Source: Microbacterium soli (GTDB lineage: Bacteria; Actinomycetota; Actinomycetes; Actinomycetales; Microbacteriaceae). Taken from it: a stretch of DNA of 64,000 nucleotides. Each line of letters begins with the position of its first letter. Within the stretch, counting starts at the first letter, position 1. The stretch covers positions 1,798,001 to 1,862,000 of the forward strand of contig NZ_BAABCP010000001.1 of NCBI RefSeq assembly GCF_039539005.1, read 5' to 3'. Below, piece after piece: positions 25,355 through 34,516 of the stretch. The notes below the pieces were generated by a model, which saw only the letters and a list, made by a program, of their open reading frames with translations, did not search any database and was not told where the DNA came from. Both the position numbers and the translations under genes were made by a program.

Positions 25355-26287
25355 TCACCGTCGCGACGTCCGGCTCGCGATGGCATGACGGATGCGGGAG
25401 ACCAGCGATGCGCTGCCGGAGCGGAGATCCTGCTGGGTGAGCCGGACGACGATCCAGCCCAGATCCTCCAGATCGCGCTGGCGCTGGATGTCACGGCGCC
25501 ACTGCACGGCGTCCGTCCGGTGCCCGTCGCCCTCGTACTCGATGGCGATCCTGAGCTCGGGGTACGACAGGTCCAGACGGGCGACGACCCGGTCACCCTC
25601 GCACACCTCGTACTGCAGCACCGGCTCGGGAAGGCCTGCACGCCGCAGCAGAAGTCTGGTCTCGGTCTCCTTGGGGGACTCGGCACCCGTCCGTGCGTGC
25701 GGCAGTGCCGCCCGAATCCTCGCCGACCCCGGGAAGGCGTGCCATGCCGTCAGCCGCCGGGCGATCTCCTCGTGGTCGATGAGGGGACGCCCGGGGAGAA
25801 GCCCCGGATAACCGTCGGCCCGGCTGAGCAGGGCATCGAGCAGGACCACCGTGTGGTCGGGGGACAGGTCCCGGGCGACGGTGAAGACCGCGGCGATCGG
25901 ATCGACGACCTGTACGTGATGCACGATCCAGGTCTGCGCGCGGCCTGCATCGAGTCGGCGTCCGCGCACACGCGGGCCGTGCGGCGACGCACCGTCTCGC
26001 GGCACGGCGACCTCGATGGGTTCGAGCGGGGTCCAGCGATGCGGCGTCGGCAGGCCCCATAGGCGCACCGCGGTCCAGCCGACGAGGCGGTGATGCTCCC
26101 GCATCCGGGGCCGGTAGCACTCGACGAGTGTGAGGAACGTATCGGGCGCCGACGTGGCGCGCACGCTGCGGAACGGGCGGTCCAGGTCCGGCGCGCTCCC
26201 ACGCCATCTGCCGACTCCCGCCGCGACCGCGTCGGAGAGGACGAACACCGGACCGAGGCTCGGCGGGAGGCGGATGCGGTGACGCAT
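25355..26287 (-). CDS. DUF559 nuclease-like protein
   Basis: 310 residues, with an N-terminal regulator-like part (PSLGPVFVLSDAVAAGVGRW) resembling the HTH region found in AbiEi-like proteins and a C-terminal DUF559 domain related to very-short-patch-repair (Vsr) endonucleases: SPKETETRLLLRRAGLPEP, LDLSYPELRIAIEYEGDGH with acidic residues in the PD-(D/E)xK positions, then QWRRDIQRQRDLEDLGW and RLTQQDL. Start ATG 26287 is preferred; a TTG at 26347 would add 20 residues and overlap a DnaA-box-like TTGTCCACA. The gene stands alone, bracketed by two related 56-bp palindromes. DUF559 proteins often occur as several paralogues in Microbacteriaceae (recollection), which fits a mobile or homing-like gene; no activity is established. 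Confidence 0.8.
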   Translation of the reverse strand: MRHRIRLPPSLGPVFVLSDAVAAGVGRWRGSAPDLDRPFRSVRATSAPDTFLTLVECYRPRMREHHRLVGWTAVRLWGLPTPHRWTPLEPIEVAVPRDGASPHGPRVRGRRLDAGRAQTWIVHHVQVVDPIAAVFTVARDLSPDHTVVLLDALLSRADGYPGLLPGRPLIDHEEIARRLTAWHAFPGSARIRAALPHARTGAESPKETETRLLLRRAGLPEPVLQYEVCEGDRVVARLDLSYPELRIAIEYEGDGHRTDAVQWRRDIQRQRDLEDLGWIVVRLTQQDLRSGSASLVSRIRHAIASRTSRR

Positions 26288-26338
26288 CGCTCCATCGAAC
26301 TCCCCCGTCACCGCCGGACCGTCACCGAACCCACGCGT

Positions 26339-26347
26339 TGTGGACAA
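26339..26347 (-). promoter_or_regulatory. DnaA-box-like TTGTCCACA at the DUF559 5' end
   Basis: TTGTCCACA on the minus strand equals the preferred actinobacterial DnaA-box sequence. It lies 52 bp before the chosen start of the DUF559 gene. A similar TTATCCACA precedes the HNH gene at 41568. Confidence 0.45.
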
Positions 26348-26389
26348 CTCCCCGCTCTCCCGGGTTGTGCAGGGCGAAGTCGCCGGCCC

Positions 26390-26445
26390 GCATGGGAGCC
26401 GAAGTGCGGTGCGAAGGCCGTGGAACCCGACTTACCCTCCCATGC
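26390..26445. repeat. 56-bp palindromic element B (upstream of DUF559 gene)
   Basis: Arms extend to 11 bp as CCGCATGGGAG (26388-26398) and CTCCCATGCGG (26437-26447). The outermost 11 bases, GCATGGGAGCC, are identical to element A at 25294, and both elements are exactly 56 bp from GCATG to CATGC. Together the two elements bracket the DUF559 gene. Confidence 0.85.
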
Positions 26446-26519
26446 GGAGGGCGAGGGGGCGGGAGGGCGAGGTGGCGAGGGGCGGGAGGGCGAGGGGGGC
26501 GGGAGGGGGCGCGGCGGGG
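26446..26519. repeat. G-rich low-complexity tract
   Basis: On the plus strand this 74-bp tract is nearly all G with spaced A and C, including two exact GGGAGGGCGAGG copies (26461-26472 and 26484-26495) and a GGGAGGGGGC. It could form G-quadruplexes. It lies directly downstream of the minus-strand oxidoreductase stop and touches palindrome B. Confidence 0.8.
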
Positions 26520-27581
26520 TCAGGCCGCCAGGAGGTCCAGGGTCTGGCTGCGCGCGGTGATGCCGTCCAGGGATTCGGATGCGAAGGAGCCCGCGACCGG
26601 CGAGATCATGACCTCGTCGACACCGTGGCGGGCGGCGAACTCGGCCAGGGCCGAGCGCACGGTCTCGGCGTCTCCGACCAGCCAGTTCGCGACGGTGGCG
26701 TCGATGAGCCTCTGCTCGTCGGCATTCGCGGCATCCGCCAGCCCCTGCTGCGCCTCCTCGACCGTCTCCAGCGGGATGAGAGGCTGGTTGCGTCGCAGCC
26801 GTGCCATCATCCGCAGCTGCGGCAGAGCGCGGGCGCGGGCCTCCTCCGCCGTGGGGGAGACGACGGCGTTCGCCGTGAGGAACGTGCGCGGCTCGGCCAG
26901 CACCGCGCTGGGCTGGAACGTGGATCGGTACAGGTCGAGGGCCCGGTCGAGCCCCTGCCCGGAGAAGTGGTTCGCGAACACGTACGGCAGACCGCGGGAT
27001 GCCGCGAGCTGGGCCGAGTAGTCGCTGGAGCCGAGCAGCCAGATCTCCGGCGCACCGGTCGCCGAGGGCGTGGCGCGCACCGTGTACTCGCGGCCGGTCG
27101 TGAACTGCAGGGCGGCGCCCTCCGGCTGCAGCATGAGCGCGATGTCCTGCACGTGCGAGGGGAAGCGCTCGACGTCACCGGCCGTGCCGGACTGGCGCAG
27201 CAGCTGGGTGATCACGGGATCGCTGCCGGGGGCGCGGCCGATGCCGAGGTCGATGCGACCGGGCGCGATGGCCTCGAGCATCGCGAACTGCTCGGCGACG
27301 ATGAGCGGTGCATGATTGGGCAGCATCACCCCGCCGGATCCGACGCGGATGCGCTGCGTGCGGGCGGCGGCCGCCGCGATGAGCATCGGTGGGGTGGTGG
27401 ATGCCACGGCGGGCATATTGTGATGCTCCGCGAACCAGTAGCGCCGGAATCCGAGGCCGTCGGCGCGCTGCGCGAGGGCCATCGACGACGCCACGGCCTG
27501 CGCTGTCGTCTGTCCGGTGCGCACCGGGACCAGGTCGAGGACGGACAGGGCCGGGGTGATCGTTGAGGCGCTCATCATCAT
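26520..27581 (-). CDS. luciferase-like (LLM class) flavin-dependent oxidoreductase
   Basis: FMN-dependent oxidoreductase of the luciferase-like TIM-barrel superfamily, 353 residues from the chosen start. Recognised by ALSVLDLVPVRTGQTTAQA at the N-terminus, RRYWFAEHHNMPAVASTTPP, VGSGGVMLPNHAPLIVAEQF and LEAIAPGRIDLGIGRAPGSD, the pattern of the MsnO8/YvbT-like subgroup. The start is one of three successive ATGs (27581, 27578, 27575); a longer TTG-type start at 27608 is unlikely. Monocistronic, divergent from the ROK regulator. Substrate unknown. Confidence 0.9.
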   Translation of the reverse strand: MMMSASTITPALSVLDLVPVRTGQTTAQAVASSMALAQRADGLGFRRYWFAEHHNMPAVASTTPPMLIAAAAARTQRIRVGSGGVMLPNHAPLIVAEQFAMLEAIAPGRIDLGIGRAPGSDPVITQLLRQSGTAGDVERFPSHVQDIALMLQPEGAALQFTTGREYTVRATPSATGAPEIWLLGSSDYSAQLAASRGLPYVFANHFSGQGLDRALDLYRSTFQPSAVLAEPRTFLTANAVVSPTAEEARARALPQLRMMARLRRNQPLIPLETVEEAQQGLADAANADEQRLIDATVANWLVGDAETVRSALAEFAARHGVDEVMISPVAGSFASESLDGITARSQTLDLLAA

Positions 27582-27681
27582 CGACAACGCGCGAGCGCCC
27601 GCAGGCATTCCACCGTGTCCCCCGAGGTCGTGCGAGGCGTGTGCGATCGCGTCGTCGGCCGGGCCCCGGTAGTGTGTCGTC

Positions 27682-28857
27682 GTGGCATCACAACGACGTC
27701 CTCCCGGCTCTCAGGCTTCACTGCGTGAAGCCAATCGGCGTCGAGTGGTGGCTGCGATCAAGAAGCAGGGCAGCCTGACCCAGGTCGAGCTCGTGGCTGT
27801 GACGGGGCTGTCCGCGGCATCCGTCTCCAACATCGTCAAGGAGCTCTCCGCGGCGGGCGTCCTGCGCACGAGCCCCAGCATCCGCAGCGGACGCCGGGCG
27901 ACGCTGGTGTCGTTCGCCCGCGCCGTCGGTCTCGTCGCGGGCATCCACGTCGCCGCCAGGCATCTGCGCGTGCTGGTGGCCGATGTCAACGGCACCGTGC
28001 TCGGCGAGAACCACATGCCGCTGGCGCGCGACCATCGCGCCGACAACGAGCTCGACCGCGCGTCTCTGCTGCTGTCGGACATCCTCGTCAACCTGGAATC
28101 CGGCATGGACGAGCTGCGCGGCGTGGGCGTCGCGGTCTCCGCGCCCATCGACCGCGCGTCGGGGCGGGTCGCCGGTCGTGGGATCCTGCGCGGCTGGACC
28201 GGGGTCGACATCGTCGAGGTCGTGCACCGACGGCTGCGGCAGCCGGTGTTCCTCGACAACGCCTCGAATCTCGCGGCGCTCGCCGAGGCGAGGCTGGGTG
28301 CCGCGCGCGGCAGGCAGAACGTCATCGTCCTCGACATCGGCGAGGGCATCGGGGCGGGACTGCTGCTGGAGGGCCGGGTGCTGCGCGGTCACAACGGCAT
28401 CGCCGGCGAGCTCGGGCACACCGTGATCGCCGAGGACGGCCCGCTGTGCCGCTGCGGCAATCGCGGATGCCTGGAGGCCATCGCCGGGGGGCCGGCGATC
28501 CTCGAGCGCCTGGGCGACGAGGGCGGGATCACCAAGGTCGTCGACGTCGTGGTGCACGCGATGGCGGGCGATGACGACTGCATCCGGGCCCTGGCCGAGG
28601 CCGGCCGGCACATCGGCGTGGCCGCCGGCAACCTGTGCAACCTCTTCGACCCGGAGCGGATCGTCGTCGGCGGCGATCTCGCCCGCGCGGGGGAGCTGCT
28701 GCTGGGACCGATCCGGATGGCGATGGAGAGCACCACCATCCTCACCGGGGCGGCGGTGCCGGACGTCGTCCAGGCGCAGCTCGGGCTGGACGCCGCGGTC
28801 ATGGGCGCCGCCGTGCGGGCGATCGATGAGACGAACGTGCGCGAAGCCGTCCTCTGA
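27682..28857 (+). CDS. ROK family transcriptional repressor (XylR-like)
   Basis: 391 residues with an N-terminal winged HTH (LREANRRRVVAAIKKQGSLT, then LSAASVSNIVKELSAAGVL) and a sugar-kinase-like ROK domain with the nucleotide-fold segment VIVLDIGEGIGAGLLLEGRV and the zinc motif CRCGNRGCLEAIAGGP near residue 255. Start GTG 27682, with TAGTGT ending 6 nt before it, suggesting a leaderless transcript. Directly downstream lies a 32-bp near-perfect palindrome and a sugar ABC operon, which fits the XylR-type arrangement where a ROK repressor controls a xylose-class transporter; the actual inducer is not read from the sequence. Confidence 0.93.
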   Translation: MASQRRPPGSQASLREANRRRVVAAIKKQGSLTQVELVAVTGLSAASVSNIVKELSAAGVLRTSPSIRSGRRATLVSFARAVGLVAGIHVAARHLRVLVADVNGTVLGENHMPLARDHRADNELDRASLLLSDILVNLESGMDELRGVGVAVSAPIDRASGRVAGRGILRGWTGVDIVEVVHRRLRQPVFLDNASNLAALAEARLGAARGRQNVIVLDIGEGIGAGLLLEGRVLRGHNGIAGELGHTVIAEDGPLCRCGNRGCLEAIAGGPAILERLGDEGGITKVVDVVVHAMAGDDDCIRALAEAGRHIGVAAGNLCNLFDPERIVVGGDLARAGELLLGPIRMAMESTTILTGAAVPDVVQAQLGLDAAVMGAAVRAIDETNVREAVL

Positions 28858-28875
28858 GGCGGATGCGAAATCGTT

Positions 28876-28907
28876 GCCTTCAAGTCTTGACGTCAAGGCT
28901 TGAAGGC
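28876..28907. promoter_or_regulatory. 32-bp ROK-type operator palindrome
   Basis: Outer arms GCCTTCAAG (28876-28884) and CTTGAAGGC (28899-28907) enclose a perfect CTTGACGTCAAG (28886-28897); only the pair 28885/28898 is mismatched. It contains a TTGACG -35-like hexamer and lies 53 bp before the binding-protein start. It is very probably the binding site of the adjacent ROK repressor. Confidence 0.75.
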
Positions 28908-28959
28908 TGGCACACTCAGGGAGTCGCCACAGTGGCCGGCACAGCAATGGAGGTTTTCG

Positions 28960-30069
28960 ATGAAGATCACAACCACAAGAGCGCTCGCCGCCTCGACGGC
29001 GCTCCTCCTGACGATGGGTGCGCTCGCGGGGTGTTCGAACGGGACTCAGACCGGCGATGCGCCGGCTGACACCGCCACGGACGGCGCGGCCACGATCGGG
29101 CTGCTTCTGCCCGACAACGTCACTGAGCGCTACGCGAGCGCTGACAAGCCCTACTTCGAGGAGAAGGTCAAAGACCTCTGCGCGGACTGCGAGGTCCTGT
29201 ACGCCAACGCCGACGGCGACGCCGCCAAGCAGCAGCAGCAGGCGGAGTCGATGCTGACCCAGGGCGTGGACGTCCTCGTCCTCGATCCCTTCGACGGCAA
29301 GGCCGCCGCCGCCATCGTCAACCAGGCCAAGGCCAAGAGCATCCCGGTCATCTCCTACGACCGCCTCGTCGACAGCGCCGACGTCTCCTACTACGTCTCC
29401 TTCGACAACGAGAAGGTCGGGGAGCTGCAGGCGCAGGCCCTCGTCGACCGGATGAAGGAGCTCGGCCTTCCCGACGACTCCGGCATCATCATGGTCAACG
29501 GCTCGCCCACAGACCCGAACGCCGCACAGTTCAAGAAGGGCGCGCACAACATCATCGACGCGTCCGGCCTGACCGTGCTCAGCGAGTTCGACACACCCGG
29601 ATGGGAGCCGCCGAAGGCTCAGGACTGGGTCGCAGGGCAGGTGACCAAGTTCGGTGACGAGATCACCGGCGTGTACGACGCCAACGACGACACCGCCGGC
29701 GGTGCGATCGCCGCGCTGAAGGCCGGCGGCGTCACCCCGCTGCCGCCCGTCACCGGCCAGGACGCCGCGCTCTCCGGCATCCAGCGCATCCTCTCCGGCG
29801 ACCAGTACATGACCGTCTACAAGGCGTTCAAGCCGGAGGCCTACCAGGCCGCCGAGCTGGCCGTCTCCCTGGCCAAGGGCGAATCGCCCGAGGCCGACAC
29901 CACGGCGGACACCGCCAGCGGCGACGCGGTCCCCTCGTTCCTGCTGACGCCCGTCGCGGTGACGGTGGACAACATCAAGGACACGGTGGTGGCGGACGGG
30001 CTCTACACGGTAGACCAGATCTGCACGGCTGAGTACGCCGAGGCCTGCGCGGCCAACGGCCTGAAGTAA
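28960..30069 (+). CDS. sugar ABC transporter substrate-binding lipoprotein (XylF-like)
   Basis: 369-residue lipoprotein of the CUT2 class. The signal MKITTTRALAASTALLLTMG ends in lipobox LAGC with Cys25. The mature part is a type I periplasmic-binding fold: TIGLLLPDNVTERYASADKP, DVLVLDPFDGKAAAAIVNQA, IPVISYDRLVDSADVSYYVS and VYDANDDTAGGAIAALKAGG, closest by eye to xylose/multiple-sugar binding proteins of the XylF/ChvE group. Start ATG 28960 with TGGAGG 6 nt upstream; an earlier in-frame start at 28900 would include the operator. First gene of the ROK-controlled operon. Confidence 0.93.
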   Translation: MKITTTRALAASTALLLTMGALAGCSNGTQTGDAPADTATDGAATIGLLLPDNVTERYASADKPYFEEKVKDLCADCEVLYANADGDAAKQQQQAESMLTQGVDVLVLDPFDGKAAAAIVNQAKAKSIPVISYDRLVDSADVSYYVSFDNEKVGELQAQALVDRMKELGLPDDSGIIMVNGSPTDPNAAQFKKGAHNIIDASGLTVLSEFDTPGWEPPKAQDWVAGQVTKFGDEITGVYDANDDTAGGAIAALKAGGVTPLPPVTGQDAALSGIQRILSGDQYMTVYKAFKPEAYQAAELAVSLAKGESPEADTTADTASGDAVPSFLLTPVAVTVDNIKDTVVADGLYTVDQICTAEYAEACAANGLK

Positions 30070-30077
30070 TCGGCCAG

Positions 30078-30106
30078 GTGGGCGCCGGCATCATGCCGGC
30101 GCCCAC
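30078..30106 (+). terminator. intercistronic hairpin after the XylF-like gene
   Basis: GTGGGCGCCGGCA (30078-30090) pairs perfectly with TGCCGGCGCCCAC (30094-30106) across a 3-nt loop, between binding protein and ATPase. It probably protects the upstream message or partly terminates, giving excess binding protein. Confidence 0.65.
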
Positions 30107-30128
30107 CGACCATGACGAAGGAGCCACA

Positions 30129-30937
<809 letters not shown>

Positions 30938-30941
<4 letters not shown>

Positions 30942-32209
30942 TGAGCAGCGCACAGCCCGTCAAGGACAACTCCCAGCCGACGACCGTCGCGCTGGACATG
31001 CAGGACGAGCGCCTCGTGCGCGGTGAGGGGATCAAGGGCGCCATCGCGGGCTTCGGCACGCGCATCCGCACCGGCGACCTCGGGTCGCTGCCGATCTTCC
31101 TCGGCCTCATCCTCATCTGGATCGTCTTCCAGCTGCTGAACCCGAACTTCCTCTCCGCCGACAACCTCGTCAACCTCACCATGCAGTGCGCGGCGCTGGG
31201 CACCATCGCACTGGGCGTCGTCGTCGTGCTCCTGGTCGCGCAGATCGACCTGTCGATCGGGTCGCTCAGCGGGCTGGCATCCGCCATCATCGGCGTCACC
31301 TTCGTGAACCTGGGCTGGCCGATCTGGCTGGCCATCCTCCTGGCCCTCGCCGTCGGCGCCTCCATCGGCTACCTGTACGGGTTCCTCTTCACCCGGTTCG
31401 GGGTGCCGACCTTCGTGGTCACCCTGGCGGGTCTGCTGGGATTCCTGGGTCTGCAGCTGTGGATCCTCGGGCCGACCGGCACCATCAACCTGCCGTACTC
31501 GTCGTGGCTCGTGCAGTTCGCGACGACCTGGTTCCTGCCGCCGTGGCTGGCGTACCTGATCGCGGGACTGGCCGTCGTCGGCATCGTCGTCACCGACCTC
31601 ATGCGCCGCAGCCGTCGCAGCCGTGCGGGCCTGTCCACGGGCTCGCTGTCGCTGGTCGTCATCAAGGCCGTCGTGGTGGCGGTGGTCGCCGCGGCGGCGA
31701 TCGCGTACCTGGCCACCAACCGCGGCGTGGGCGTGATGTTCCTCACCTTCATCGCACTCGTGGCCATCATGGCCTTCCTGCTCACCCGCACCCGTTGGGG
31801 GCGCTGGATCTACGCGGTCGGCGGCAACGAGGAGGCCGCGCGGCGCGCGGGCATCAACGTGCGCACCATCTACATCTCGGCCCTCATGGTCGGCACGGTG
31901 CTGGCATCCGTCGGCGGCCTGATGGCGGCGGCCCGCCTCACCGCGGCGAGCATCTCCAGCGGTGGCGGCACGACCAACCTCGTGGCGATCGCCGCGGCCG
32001 TGATCGGCGGGACGAGCCTGTTCGGCGGCCGCGGGTCGGCCTGGTCGGCGCTGCTGGGGATCTTCGTGATCCAGTCCATCGACAACGGTCTGACGCTGCT
32101 GAGCCTGGACTCGTCGGTGCGGTTCATGGTCACCGGCGCCGTGCTGCTGCTGGCGGTCATCATCGACTCGCTGTCGCGGCGCTCGAGAGCGCAGCACGGT
32201 CAATCCTGA
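30938..32209 (+). CDS. sugar ABC transporter permease (XylH-like)
   Basis: 423-residue CUT2 membrane subunit with about ten hydrophobic segments. Family landmarks are NFLSADNLVNLTMQCAALG, VLLVAQIDLSIGSLSGLASA and WGRWIYAVGGNEEAARRAGI near residue 290, and GGTSLFGGRGSAWSALLG near residue 350. A long cytoplasmic loop around residues 220-245 is rich in arginine. Start ATG 30938 (or the ATG at 30941) overlaps the ATPase stop, so the two are co-translated. A stem-loop at 32229-32266 follows the stop and should end the operon. Confidence 0.94.
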
Positions 32210-32228
32210 CCGGGTCCGGAGGACGGAT

Positions 32229-32266
32229 GCGGCCGGCGCGCGGGATCCGAACCCGCCGCCGGCCGC
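32229..32266 (+). terminator. terminator of the sugar ABC operon
   Basis: GCGGCCGGCG (32229-32238) pairs with CGCCGGCCGC (32257-32266), continued after a one-base bulge by GCGGG (32240-32244) with CCCGC (32252-32256) and a 7-nt loop. The stem begins 20 nt after the permease stop. Confidence 0.7.
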
Positions 32267-32415
32267 TCGCGTGCGCGGCGCGGGCACGGGCCCGGACACG
32301 GCCGTCGTGGGGGTGGTCACGGATGCCGCGTGCCGCACCCCGCGTGCACCACGGCATCCGTGCGGTTGCGGATCGGCATCCGTTTCCCGTCGGATGCCGG
32401 CAGTAGCATTTCCCA

Positions 32416-34122
32416 ATGGACCCCAGCATCTTCTTCGTCATCGTCGGTGCGGTCGCGGTGGCGGCGGTCGCACGATGGCGGGGGTGGCCCGCACCGCTGC
32501 TGGTGACGGTGGTCGCACTGGCGGCCTCGTTCCTGCCGTTCGTGCCCAACATCGCCATCGACGGGCATGTGCTGCTGAACATCGTGCTGCCGCCGCTGCT
32601 GTACTCCGCGGCGCTGGACGTCTCCTTCGTGAGCTTCCGCCGGGCGATGCCGCAGATCCGCCGGCTCGGGATCGGCCTGGTCGTGGTGACGACGCTTGTC
32701 GTGGGGTTCGTGGCGTGGTGGCTGCTGCCGGAGCTGACGCTGCCGGGTGCGCTGCTGCTGGGCGCGATCGTCGCCCCGCCGGATGCCGTGTCGGCCGCCG
32801 CGATCGGCCGCAAGCTCGGCCTGCCTCGCCGCGTGATGACGGTGCTGTCGGGGGAGAGCCTGATCAACGACGCCACCTCGCTGACGCTGTACCGCGTGCT
32901 CGCGGCGGTCGTGGCGGGCGCGGCGGCCTTCCACCTCGGGGCGACCATCTGGCAGTTCGTCCTCGCGGTGATCGTGGGCGTGCTGATCGGCGTCGTGTTC
33001 GGGATCGGTCTGCATCAGCTGCGCATGCGCAGCGACGATGCGGTCATCAACGGCACGGTCGGCCTGCTGGCGCCCTTCGGCGCCTATGCGATCGCCGAGC
33101 AGCTCGGCGGCTCCGGTGTGATCGCCGTCGTCGCGATGGGACTGTTCGTCGGCTTCAACGCCCCGAGCACGAGTTACCGGACCAGACAGCAGGACGCCCC
33201 GCTGTGGCTGAGTGCGGACTTCCTGCTGGAGTCGTTCGTCTTCGCCTACATCGGCCTGCAGCTGCCGCGCGTGGTCGCCGACCTCAACGAGGGCGAGGTC
33301 GGGCCCGTGATCGGACTGTCGGCCGTGGTGCTGCTGGTCGTGCTGCTGGTGCGGCCGCTGTTCGTGTACCCCGCGCACGCGTGGGGGCAGTGGTGGGTGC
33401 GGATGCGACTGCGCAAGCTGGACCAGCAAGCCGGCGGACCGGCGGGCGCCGTCCGGCGCGGCAAGCACACCACGACGGCCGCGCAGCTGCGGCGGAGGCT
33501 GTCCGAGAACAGACTGTCCTGGCGCGACAACGCCGTGATCTCGTGGGCGGGGATGCGGGGCGTGGTGACGCTGGCGACGGCGCTGGCGGCATCCGACCTG
33601 GCGGGGCTGGACACCCAGGCCGCGCACGCGCTGGTCGTGGCGGCCTTCGTCGTGACGGTCGGAACGCTGCTGCTGCAGGGGCTGACGCTGCCCTGGCTGA
33701 TCCGGGCGCTCCGCGTCGTGGACGGCAGGGAGGCGCAGCAGGACGCCAGGCAGCTCGCGGCGGTCCGAGATCGCAGCCGCAAAGCCGGTAAGGCGTACCT
33801 GCGCGACATGCGCAGGCAGTGGGCGCGCGAGCACGGGGAGGACGCGCTGCCCGCGTTCGACGGGTTCGCCAAGCGGCTGCTGCAGGTCGAGGTGGAGACG
33901 GATGCCGAGACCACCCAGATCGACCTGCGCCCGCGCCCCAGTTACGAGCAGCTGCTGGCGCTGTCCAAGGGATGGCTGTCGATGCGCAGGCAGCTGCTGC
34001 TGGAGGAGCGGGACGCCGGCAACCTCAGCGAAGAGGTCATGCACGAGCTGATCATGGCGATGGATGCCGAGGAGCTCGCGCTCGACACCCGCGCCGCCAC
34101 GCGCCCGCAGTCCCGGGTGTAG
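32416..34122 (+). CDS. Na+/H+ antiporter (CPA1/NhaP family)
   Basis: Membrane cation/proton antiporter, 568 residues with about twelve membrane segments in the first 400 residues and a long hydrophilic C-terminal tail rich in charged residues. Recognised by LPPLLYSAALDVSFVSFRRA, VAPPDAVSAAAIGRKLGLP and the ion-binding helix GESLINDATSLTLYRVL near residues 150-166, which carries the conserved Asn-Asp pair, plus WAGMRGVVTLATALA near residue 377. Start ATG 32416, preceded by TAGCAT ending 6 nt upstream and no ribosome site, so probably leaderless. Stands alone; pH and sodium homeostasis is the family role. Confidence 0.95.
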   Translation: MDPSIFFVIVGAVAVAAVARWRGWPAPLLVTVVALAASFLPFVPNIAIDGHVLLNIVLPPLLYSAALDVSFVSFRRAMPQIRRLGIGLVVVTTLVVGFVAWWLLPELTLPGALLLGAIVAPPDAVSAAAIGRKLGLPRRVMTVLSGESLINDATSLTLYRVLAAVVAGAAAFHLGATIWQFVLAVIVGVLIGVVFGIGLHQLRMRSDDAVINGTVGLLAPFGAYAIAEQLGGSGVIAVVAMGLFVGFNAPSTSYRTRQQDAPLWLSADFLLESFVFAYIGLQLPRVVADLNEGEVGPVIGLSAVVLLVVLLVRPLFVYPAHAWGQWWVRMRLRKLDQQAGGPAGAVRRGKHTTTAAQLRRRLSENRLSWRDNAVISWAGMRGVVTLATALAASDLAGLDTQAAHALVVAAFVVTVGTLLLQGLTLPWLIRALRVVDGREAQQDARQLAAVRDRSRKAGKAYLRDMRRQWAREHGEDALPAFDGFAKRLLQVEVETDAETTQIDLRPRPSYEQLLALSKGWLSMRRQLLLEERDAGNLSEEVMHELIMAMDAEELALDTRAATRPQSRV

Positions 34123-34147
34123 GGCTCGGGCTCCCGACAGCCCGCGC

Positions 34148-34426
34148 TCATCCCGCCCTGCGGCGTTCGTCGACGGCCCGCGGGGCGAACAGCTCCGGCA
34201 CCACTCCCTTGAGCAGTGATCCGGGCTCCACCTTCAGCGCGTCCGCGAGGCGGATGAGGGTCGGGATGCCCATCATCGCGCGCCCCTTCTCGTAGCTGCG
34301 GACGTTGGAGGGGTCGATGCGTGCGAGATGCGCGAGGTCGTCCTGAGTCAGTCCGCGCTGCTTCCGAGCCTCCGCCACCAGAGCGCCGATGTGGGCGGCG
34401 GCGGGGGAGGGGACACGGGGCACCCG
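34148..34426 (-). CDS. XRE-type HTH regulator (possible controller of the R-M gene)
   Basis: 92 residues from the GTG at 34426. The helix-turn-helix is HIGALVAEARKQRGLTQDDL followed by HLARIDPSNVRSYEKGRAMM, and a short C-terminal part with KVEPGSLLKGVVPELF. An in-frame TTG at 34480 would extend it through the intergenic operator-like repeat and is rejected. It is divergent from the Type ISP restriction-modification gene with a 90-bp gap holding a GGTAC-AA-GTACC dyad, so it may be the controller (C-protein-like) of that system. This regulatory role is inference from position. Confidence 0.8.
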   Translation of the reverse strand, partial: RVPRVPSPAAAHIGALVAEARKQRGLTQDDLAHLARIDPSNVRSYEKGRAMMGIPTLIRLADALKVEPGSLLKGVVPELFAPRAVDERRRAG

Positions 34427-34473
34427 TCCAGCGTCCCGCCGAGTGGTTGGTTGTGCCAGGGTTAAGGAACCCG

Positions 34474-34485
34474 GGTACAAGTACC
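34474..34485. promoter_or_regulatory. GGTAC-AA-GTACC dyad in the divergent R-M promoter gap
   Basis: A perfect 5-bp inverted repeat with a 2-nt spacer, set inside an imperfect ACCCGG ... CCGGGT frame, midway between the XRE gene and the Type ISP gene. Candidate operator for autogenous and divergent control. Confidence 0.5.
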
Positions 34486-34516
34486 TGCCACCGGGTCAGG
34501 ACCTGGGAGGACGTCG

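Noticed and set aside
26446..26519. G-rich tract considered as a CRISPR-like or satellite array
   Set aside because: No regular repeat-spacer structure; units are irregular and no cas genes are present in the window.
34426..34480. N-terminal extension of the XRE regulator from a TTG
   Set aside because: It would put the GGTAC-AA-GTACC dyad inside the coding region and adds residues without a match; GTG 34426 fits the usual family length.
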